This document shows, piece after piece, positions 55,748 to 64,000 of a DNA stretch of 64,000 nucleotides. Below the pieces are notes generated by a model. That model worked only from the letters and a program-made list of their open reading frames with translations, did not search any database and was not told where the DNA came from. The position numbers and the translations under genes are program-made. Source of the DNA: Stomorhina lunata (taxonomy: Eukaryota; Arthropoda; Insecta; Diptera; Rhiniidae). The stretch spans positions 116,444,542-116,508,541 of the forward strand of contig OW121743.1 of assembly GCA_933228675.1 (NCBI GenBank), in the 5' to 3' direction. Every line of letters begins with the position of its first letter. The first letter of the stretch is position 1.

Positions 55748-56375
55748 AATGAGATGTAGTTGTTGCCTGGGTTTCCTGCTAACAGGTAATAACTGTATTC
55801 AATTAGTACTCGCACCTCCTCGTGGTACATCCTGGAAACCTTACCAACCTAGTTGAAGATGCGGTAAACAACCTAAGTGGGATTCTAGGTCAGGGCTAAC
55901 GCCATTCCGACGTATTTGGTCTAAGGGTCTAAGATAATTGTACTTGGTAAAGTATGAAACTGTAGCGTCTGTTTAACATGTTGCGGCTACAAGCGGGCGT
56001 CTGTCTCGGATTGAGCGGCTTGCTTTACAAACGTGGCTCTTGTCTTTGGACTCATCATCCATCGACTTAGCATGGAAAGAAACAACATTACAGAATATAC
56101 TACTCCAAGGGGTAATAATGAGAGAAATCCCCTGCTACGGCAGCTGGCACAAGGATTTTGAAGGTGCTTTATCTATGCAAGAACATCCTGATGAATGAAA
56201 CCAATTCTGTTAGAAGAAATCGGACTATAAAACCTATAGGCATAAAAGAAAGTTTAATGTTTGCGACATGGAACGTACGCACGCTATACGAAACGGGGAA
56301 ATTAGAGCGAGAAATATTACGTTATAAAATTGATTTGTTGATGGTGCAAGAAGCAAGATGGACAGAAGAAGAATG
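55748..56375 (+). mobile_element. RTE-like LINE 5' end with endonuclease start
   Basis: The leader matches the two short derivatives at 24,887 and 40,374. The ORF then continues beyond their junction into KESLMFATWNVRTLYETGKL, the start of the apurinic-type endonuclease domain of RTE LINEs, followed by LLMVQEARWTEEE. It stops at 56,376. This fragment identifies the leader of the derivatives as LINE-derived. Confidence 0.75.
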
Positions 56376-56470
56376 ACATCAATTGGCCGCCAAAGATACT
56401 GCGATTTTAAACCGTTGAAGTATTTTCTGTATAGCGCCGTTAAAGACAAGTCCGATCGAATATGGTACTG
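56376..56470 (+). pseudogene. Mariner-like fragment
   Basis: Contains CATCAATTGGCCGCCAAAG and a degraded equivalent of NWPPRSCDLTPLDYFLWG. Abuts the LINE fragment directly. Confidence 0.5.
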
Positions 56471-56611
56471 TAAATTGGCAAAATTTTAAATCTCTTTTGT
56501 TTTATTAGATTTTTACATTTAAATGGCCTTCCCGATACATACAAAAATCAAGATCTAGGAAAATTTATTATTTGAATAATTTTAATTTTAATAAACGTGT
56601 TTAAAATAATT

Positions 56612-56880
56612 CTAAAGGTACAGGGCCAATACAAGCGGCATGCGGCTGCGGGCGGTCGTAGTATTGCCAGTACATAAAATGTGCGCTTGTTTACAAAAAT
56701 GTTCATGTAAAGAAATATTTGAGTAGGATATAATTAAATCTGGCAGCACTGGAAAAATCTGCCGCGCGGAAAAGTAAGCCAAAGTTCTACTTTTTTCCAT
56801 TGCCGCTTGAAATTTGACAAATCAAAAACAGCTGATTGCCGCCCGCAGCCGCTTGCCGCGTGCATTGGCCTTCTACCTTA
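56612..56880. mobile_element. MITE with GC-rich inverted ends
   Basis: The ends (AGGGCCAAT, then CGGC and GCGGCTGCGGGCGG on the left; the inverse on the right, with GGCCAATGCACGCGGCAAGC when read from the right end) pair over about 40 bp. The AT-rich interior of about 190 bp has no ORF. The GC-rich ends stand out in this genome. I could not settle the target duplication; TAAAGGTA/TACCTTA at the borders are inverted and may belong to the repeat. Confidence 0.65.
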
Positions 56881-57795
56881 ATAATTTTTAAGAAATTATT
56901 TCCTTATTTTTTTATTTCTCACATAATTTATCAACTTTTAAGTAATTACTTTGAATAAGTAAAAAATTGTAAAAATAAATAAATATTATTTTAACCTGGG
57001 GCTTTAAATCTTTTGTAATTATTTAAAAATTGTTTAAATGAGTTTTAATACAAAAACACTTAAAATATTCTTAAAATCAACTTTTGACGAGGCGTTTTTT
57101 AACTTGTTCCAGCAAATTGCCCTAGTTAATAAAATTAACAAAAAAAAATAATCTTGAAGGTTTATGAAAAAGCAATAATTTAAATATTTTTGTGGAATAA
57201 TTTATTCTTTACTTCTTCCCATTTTATATTGAAAGAAAACGACTAATTAAAATCAATTCACTTGCATTCATAAATAAATTTTAATATTAAAAATTTCATT
57301 ACTGATCTCAAACAATTTATGGTTTTATACCAATTGAAAAAAAATGCCAAAAGGCTGCACCATAAGAAATTCAAATTGAAATAAATTTTTAAATAAAATT
57401 GTAATATTTTTTTATGCATAAATAAAATTTTATTTCTACATTATTCTTTATGGATTTTGAAGCCATTTTTGTCGATCAAGCCAACGTTTTCACTTGAATT
57501 GAATTGAGATGAGAAGAGATCAGATGAGTGTAACGTTGGCCAACCAAACACCAAACGTATCAGACAATTAACCCACGCGCTCATTTCCAGCTATTCTTAG
57601 AATGACTGATTCGGCTAATGCTGCTGCTGCTGGTGGTTGGTGGTGGTGACACAGACTTTCGAGTAGGGTGTCAGTAGACGCGCTGTCGTAAAAATCAATT
57701 TTTTTGAGTGGTTTTTTGTTCATTGATAATGATCATGATCTTGTCTTGCCTTAAATGGTTTTTATTGGGGTAGAAAGTTGAAGATGAACTGTTTA
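56881..57795. other. Non-coding, with one GC-richer patch
   Basis: AT-rich to about 57,470. The 57,470-57,690 patch (CACGCGC, GCTGCTGCTGCTGGTGG) looks like unique sequence, possibly a regulatory element or 5' untranslated exon, without decisive splice or promoter signals. Confidence 0.4.
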
Positions 57796-57797
57796 TA

Positions 57798-58150
57798 CGA
57801 GGGTGGCTACTGAAATTTTAGGGTAAATGGACCACCTGTTATTGGCTTGAGTTTATTGCATAAGAAATTTCACAAAATTTCTAAAATTCGCAATGTCATT
57901 TGACCGCCACATTCTTGTGATATAACTCCGCTGGAATATTTTCTCTGTGGCTATATAAAAGACCGCGCTTAAGTAAAACCACAACAAACTGACGGCCTGA
58001 AAGATGAAATTCAGCGCTTCATTAACAAGCTTTGTTGCAAAATGTGGTTCAAAATTTTGTAAAAAAACCGTATGTCTGCCAACGTGCTAGAGGTGGACAT
58101 TCGCCTGAAGTAATATTTTTACTTAACATTAGTATCAATAAAACTGAATT
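57798..58150 (+). pseudogene. Mariner-like remnant
   Basis: Left end CGAGGGTGGCTACTGAAATT after TA. Later DITPLEYFLCGYIKDRA, where the third catalytic position is Glu instead of Asp, and a C-terminal ARGGHSPEVIF. The first two-thirds of the transposase is missing. Confidence 0.6.
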
Positions 58151-58154
58151 TGAC

Positions 58155-58317
58155 AAAAAAGGTCACTTTATGCTTTATGATCATGAGCGGAGATCGAGAC
58201 AAAGAGTACAGAACAAAAAAATCGTCCCCAGAGTTGCCGTTTTCTATACTTTTAACTAAAATAGGTATTTTTTTCAATGTGTAGTTCAAATGTTTTAAAA
58301 AGAAAAAGTTTTCTACT
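58155..58317. repeat. Left flank of satellite 3c, homologous to 40890-41030
   Basis: Shares AAATAGGTATTTTTTTCAAT, GTGTAGTTC and TTTTAAAAAGAAAAAGTTTT with the sequence immediately left of arrays 3a and 3b, at a visibly high identity over about 140 bp. Confidence 0.85.
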
Positions 58318-61300
58318 CCATTTTTTTTAAATTTTATCAAAAATTTTTTTATAAAAATTTTTTTACAAAATTTTTCTATAAAAAATTTTTCTGCAAAAAT
58401 TTTTTTATTTTCTATAAAATTTTTTTTTTCCAAAATTTTTCTACAGAAATTTTTTATCAAAAATTTTTCTACAAAAATTTTTATATATAAATTTTTTATC
58501 AAAAATTTGTCTATAGAAAATTTTTTTATCAAAAATTTTTCTATAAAAAATTTTTATCAAAAATTTTTCTGTAGAAAATTTTTTTTAGTCAAAAATTTTT
58601 ATAGAAATGTATTTTAACAAAAATTTTTTTTATCAAAAATTTTTCTATAAAAAACTTTTTATCAAAAATTTTTTTTATAAAAAATTTGTTATCAAAAAAT
58701 TTTTTTTTTCTAAAAATTTTTTTTTTCTAAAAATTTTTTTTTTCTAAAAATTTTTTTACTAAAAATTTTCTATAGTTTATCAAAGCTTTTTGTATAGAAA
58801 ATATTTTTATCAAAAATTTTTCTATAGAAAATTTTTTATTTTATATAAAATTTTTAAAATTTTAAGCTTTTTGTATAGAAAATATTTTCATCAAAAATTT
58901 TTCTATAGAAAATTTTTTTTATCAAAATTTTTTCTATAGACATTTTTTATCACGAATTTTTCTATAGAACATTTTTTATCAAAAATTTTTCTATAGAAAT
59001 TTTTTTTATCAAAAATTTTTCTATAGAAATTTTTTTTATCAAAAATTTTTCTATAGAAATTTTTTTTATCAAAAATTTTTCTATAGAAATTTTTTTTATC
59101 AAAAATTTTTCTATAGAAATTTTTTTTATCAAAAATTTTTCTTTAGAAAATTTTTTTATCAAAATTTTATTATCACAAATTTTCTAAAGAAATATTTTAT
59201 CAAAAATTTTTCTATAGAAAATTTTTTTATCAAAAAGTTTTCTATAGAAAATTTGTATATCAAAAATTTTTCTATAAAAATTTTTCTATAAAAATTTTTG
59301 TATAGAAAATTTTTTTTATCAAAAATTTTTCTATAGAAATTTTTTATCAAGAATTATTCTATAGACATTTTTTATCACGAATTTTTCTATAGAACATTTT
59401 TTAATCAAAAATTTTTCTATCGAAATTTTTTTTATCAAAAATTTTTCTATAAAAATTTTTATTGTCAAAAATTTTTCTATAAAAAATTTGTTTGTCAAAA
59501 ATTTTTCTATCAAAAATTTTTCTATCAAAAATGTTTCTATATAAAATTTGTGATAATTTTCTATAGAAATTTTTTTATCAAAAATTTTTCTATAGAAATT
59601 TTTTTATCAAAAATTTTTCTATAGAAATTTTTTCATCAAAAATTTTTCTATAGAAATTTTTTTATCAAAAATTTTTTTATAGAAAATTTTTTTATCAAAA
59701 ATTTTTGTATAGAAAATTTTTTTTAGTCAAAAATTTTTATAGAAATTTATTTTAACAAAATTTTTTTTTTTTTTCAAAAATTTTTCTATAAAAATTTTTT
59801 TATAAAAAATTTGTTATCAAAAAAAATTTTTTTACTAAAAATTTTCTATAGTTTATCAAAACTTTTTGTATATTTTTCTATAGAAAATTTTTTATTTTTT
59901 ATTTTATATAAAATTTTTTATCAAAAAATTTTCTATAAAAATTTTTTTTACCAACAATTTTTCTGTAAAAAATTTTTTTCATCAAAAATTTTGTAAAAAT
60001 TTTTGTATAGAAAATTTTTTTTATCAAAAATTTTTCTATAGAAATTTTTTATCACGAATTTTTCTATAGAAATTTAGTTTATCAAAAATATTTCTATAGA
60101 ACATTTTTTTATCAAAAATTTTTCTATAGAATTTTTTTTTTTACAAAAATTTTTCTATAGAAAATTTTTTTATCAAAAATTTTTCTATAGAAAATTTTTT
60201 TATCAAAAATTTTTCTATAGAAAATTTTTTTATCAAAAATTTTTCTATAGAAAATTTTTTTATCAAAAATTTTTCTATAGAAAATTTTTTTATCAAAAAT
60301 TTTTCTATAGAAAATTTTTTTATCAAAAATTTTTCTATAGAACATTTTTTATCAAAAATTTTTCTATAGAAATTTTTTTTATCAAAAATTTTTCTATAGA
60401 AAATTTTTTTATCAAAATTTTCTATAGAAATTTTTTATCAAAAATTTTTCTATAGAAAATTTTTTTATCAAAAAGTTTTCTATAGAAAATTTTTATATCA
60501 AAAATTTTTCTATAAAAATTTTTGTATAGAAAATTTTTTTTATCAAAAAATTTTCTATAGAAATTTTTTTTATCAAAAAATTTTTTATAGAAATTTTTTA
60601 TCAAGAATTATTCTATAGACATTTTTTATCACGAATTTTTCTATAGAACATTTTTTAATCAAAAATTTTTCTATAGAAATTTTTTTTATCAAAAATTTTT
60701 CTATAGAAATTTTTTTTGTCAAAAATTTTTCTATAAAAAATTTGTTTGTCAAAAATTTTTCTATCAAAAATTTTTCTATATAAAATTTGTGATAATTTTC
60801 TATAGAAATTTTTTTATCAAAAATTTTTCTATAGAAATTTTTTTATCAAAAATTTTTCTATAGAAATTTTTTTAGTAAAAATTTTTCTATAGAAAATTTT
60901 TTATCAAAAATTTTTCTATAGAAAATTTTTTTATCAAAAATTTTTCTATAGAAAACTTTTGTATCAAAAATTTTTCTATAGAAATTTTTTATCAAGAATT
61001 ATTCTATAGAAATTTTTTATCACGAATTTTTCTATAGAAATTTAGTTTATCAAAAATGTTTCTATAAAACATTTTTTTATCAAAAATTTTTCTATAGAAT
61101 TTTTTGTTACCAAAAATTTTTCTATAGAAAATTTTTTATCAAAAATTTTTCTATAAAAAATTTTATCAAAAATTTTTCTACAAAAAGTTTTTTTATCAAA
61201 AATTTTTTTATAGAAATTTTTTAACAAAAATTTTTCTTTAGAAAATTTTTTTGATAAGAATTATTCTATAGAAATTAGTTTATCAAATTTTTTTTTTTTT

Positions 61301-63165
61301 TTAATTTTTGTACAGAAATTTTTTTTATCAAAAATTTTGGATAAACTAAATTCCTATAGAAAAATAGGACATTTTTTTATCAAAAGTTTTTCTATAAAAA
61401 TTTTTTGTATAGAAATTTTTTTTATCAAAAATTTTGGATAAACTAAATTCCTATAGAAAAAATAGGACATTTTTTTATCAAAAGTTTTTCTATAAAATTT
61501 TTTTTATTAAATTTTTTCTATAAAATTTTTTTTATCAAAATTTTTTCTATAAACATTTTTTTTATCACAAATTTTTCTATAAAATTTTTTTTTATCAAAA
61601 ATTTTTCTTAAAAGTTTTTTATCAAAAATTTTTGATAAAAAAATTTTTTATAGAAAATTTTTTTATCAAAAATTTTTCTATTGAAATTTTTTTCTATCAA
61701 AAATTTTTCTTTGAAAATTTTTTTTTATCAAAAATTTTTCTATAGAAATTTTTTATCAAGAATTTTTCTTAGAAATTTAGTTTATCAAAAATTTTTCTAT
61801 AGAAAATTTTTTATATCAAAAATTTTTCTATAAAAATTTTTTTATCACAAATTTTTCTATAAAAATTTTTTTATCAAAAATTTTTCTTAAAAGTTTTATA
61901 TCAAAAAATTTTTTATAGAAAATTTTTTATCAAAAATTTTTCTATTGAAATTTTTTTCTATCAAAAATTTTGGATAAACTTAATTCCTATAGAAAAATAG
62001 GACATTTTTTTTATCAAACGTTTTTCTATAAAAATTTTTTGTATAGAAATTTTTTTTATCAAAAATTTTGGATAAACTAAATTCCTATAGAAAAAATAGG
62101 ACATTTTTTTATCAAAAGTTTTTCTATAAAAATTTTTTTTATTAAATTTTTTCTATAAATTTTTTTTTTATCAAAATTTTTTCTATAAACATTTTTTTTA
62201 TCACAAATTTTTCTATAAAATTTTTTTTTATCAAAAATTTTTCTTAAATGTTTTTTATCAAAAATTTTTGATAAAAAAATTTTTTATAGAAAATTTTTTT
62301 ATCAAAAATTTTTCTATTGAAATTTTTTTCTATCAAAAATTTTTCTTTGAAAATTTTTTTTTATCAAAAATTTTTCTATAGAAATTTTTTATCAATAATT
62401 TTTCTATAGAAATTTAGTTTATCAAAAATTTTTCTATAGAAAATTTTTTATATCAAAAATTTTTCTATAAAAATTTTTTTATCACAAATTTTTCCATAAA
62501 AATTTTTTTTATCAAAAATTTTTCTTAAAAGTTTTATATCAAAAAATTTTTTATAGAAAATTTTTTATCAAAAATTTTTCTATTGAAATTTTTTTCTATC
62601 AAAAATTTTTCTTCAAAAAATTTTTTTTATCAAAAATTTTTCTATAGAAATTTTTTATCAAGAATTTTTCTATAGAAATTTAGTTTATCAAAATTTTTCT
62701 ATAGAAAATTTTTTTATCAACAATTTTTCTATAGAAAATTTTTTTATCAAAAATTTTTCTATAGAAAATTTTATTATCAAAAATTTTTCTATAGAAAATT
62801 TTTTTTATCAAAAATTTTTCTATAGAAAATTTTTTTTTTTTATTAAAAACTTTTCTATAGAAATATAGTTTATCAAAAATTTTTTTTTATCAAAAATTTT
62901 TCTTAGGAAATTTTTTATCAAAAATTATTTTTTTTTTAAATTTTGTTATCAAAAATTTTTCTATAGAAAATTTTTTTATCAAAAATTTTTCTATATAAAT
63001 TTTTTTATCAAAAATTTTTCTGTGGAAATTTTTTATCAAAAATTTTTCTATAGAAATTTTTTATCAACAATTTTTCTATAGAAAATTTTTTTTATCAAAA
63101 ATTTGTCTATAATTTTTTTTTTTTAATTTTTCTATATAAATTTTTTTTATCAAAAATGTTTGTAT
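58318..63165. repeat. 30-bp satellite array 3c with higher-order repeats
   Basis: About 4.8 kb, the same unit as arrays 3a/3b with more variants. Higher-order repetition: 59,160-59,560 recurs at 60,410-60,800 (offset about 1.24-1.25 kb), and 61,325-61,790 recurs at about 61,965-62,430 (offset about 640 bp), including the distinctive GGATAAACTAAATTCC block. Confidence 0.92.
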
Positions 63166-63245
63166 CGAAGGTATATAAAAAATAATTTTTTTATCTAAAA
63201 AATATAAAAATCTAAAATTGTTCAATATTAGAATTTATTTCTTTG
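63166..63245. repeat. Right flank of satellite 3c, homologous to 41480-41535
   Basis: AAAATCTAAAATTGTT and AATATTAGAATTTATTTCT follow the array here and arrays 3a and 3b, then the sequences diverge, marking a shared right border. Confidence 0.85.
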
Positions 63246-64000
63246 CTAACATAAAAATTCCAACTGATTGCTTTTAATACTAATTTTCACGAGTTTTATT
63301 AATGATCTTGAGGTTTACGAAAGTTACCAAAAGTCTTCGGCTTCTGGTGGTATGGGCTGCCTAAATTCGGGTTTTTGTGAACTCGATATTTATTCAAACT
63401 ATAATCATCAAAAGTCCTTAAATATTTATTATTAAAATGTAATCGTTATGGAGCAAAGTATATCATTCCGAGAGTACATGATCAAATTCTGTCATAATCG
63501 GATTGTGAGTGATTTATGTTGCCCTTAAAATGCGATTATTTATTTCCTTAATGCATATTCTTACCAGCTGCTGTCTAGTAGGATCAGTTTCAAATCAAAA
63601 AAAATCTACCCTCGCATTTGTGTGATCTTCAGATGAGACATCACGATTTAGATGAACCCATTAGTTTCTCTAATGTTTGAATGGGTTGTTTAGAATTAGA
63701 TTTATTAGTATTGTGAGATTGTTTTTTTTTTTTTTCTTCTGCTCTTTATCATTTTTAATAATTTTTGATAATATAATTAAATATAATGAGGTAAACAAAT
63801 TAATTATGAATAATTTATTTTGCTTTATATTAAAATATTTCAACTATTTATGCATAAAGTGACGTAGCAATTGCCTCAGAGTTTATTATGATCGTTATTT
63901 TTTATTAACGATTTCAATTTCAAAATTAAAATTAAATTGATGATATCAGAATAATCTCAAATTTATTCTTGTTTGTAGTTTGGTTAATTAAAAAATTTAA
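63246..64000. other. AT-rich non-coding stretch to the window edge
   Basis: Nothing recognised. Confidence 0.5.

Noticed and set aside
57560..57640. Second core promoter on the minus strand with a TCAGTC initiator
   Set aside because: The DPE position matches only 4 of 6 bases and there is no motif-ten match; too weak to call.
58962..61227. Repeat ORFs across satellite 3c
   Set aside because: Same artefact of a 30-bp periodicity.

Overview
The window looks like nuclear DNA of a higher fly, probably a calyptrate such as a blowfly or muscid. This is inferred from short (about 60-70 nt) introns, strongly AT-rich non-coding DNA, one large spliced gene encoding a low-complexity insect-type protein, and a dense load of Tc1/mariner, Mutator-like, hAT-like and LINE elements. 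No bacterial-type genes are present.

Region 1 (1-14,610, minus strand) is the only convincing host gene. Four consecutive exons are resolved by exact GT/AG borders and matching phases: 14262-14610, 11586-14192, 11191-11523 and a giant exon of at least 10,060 nt that runs off the left edge. The first of these encodes a segment that aligns without gaps to the short helical smoothelin domain, so I infer a smoothelin-family cytoskeletal protein. The rest is long, hydrophilic, Pro/Thr/Lys/Glu-rich and full of imperfect internal repeats. Its 5' exons and the expected C-terminal calponin-homology domain are not in view. A TATA-less Inr/MTE/DPE core promoter candidate lies on the same strand near 33,598, so much of the rest of the window may be intron or upstream sequence of this gene.

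Region 2 (16.2-29.7 kb) is nested transposon debris. It holds a Jockey-like LINE split by a Mutator-like element (FLYWCH plus IAP-type RING, 9-bp target duplication), an LTR-retroelement gag fragment fused to a truncated mariner, a mariner remnant split by a hAT-like element, an internally deleted RTE-LINE derivative, and dead DD41D and DD37E transposons.

Region 3 (30.2-38.2 kb) is two very AT-rich tandem arrays with 28-bp and 26-bp units, separated by about 1 kb of ordinary DNA that carries the promoter candidate.

Region 4 (38.2-52 kb) has three more DD37E copies, a tandem duplication carrying a 30-bp satellite with conserved flanks, a DD41D element that inserted into only one duplicate (the empty site is still visible), a 129-bp foldback element, and an apparently intact DD41D mariner-like transposon with 35-bp identical ends nested in an RTE LINE.

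Region 5 (52-64 kb) is mostly non-coding, with mariner and LINE remnants, a GC-rich-ended MITE, and a 4.8-kb copy of the 30-bp satellite. That array is bounded by the same flanks as the arrays at 41-42.6 kb, suggesting a mobile, satellite-bearing element. The transposases do not form a pathway with the host gene; almost all are broken, with the element at 48,459-49,756 the exception.
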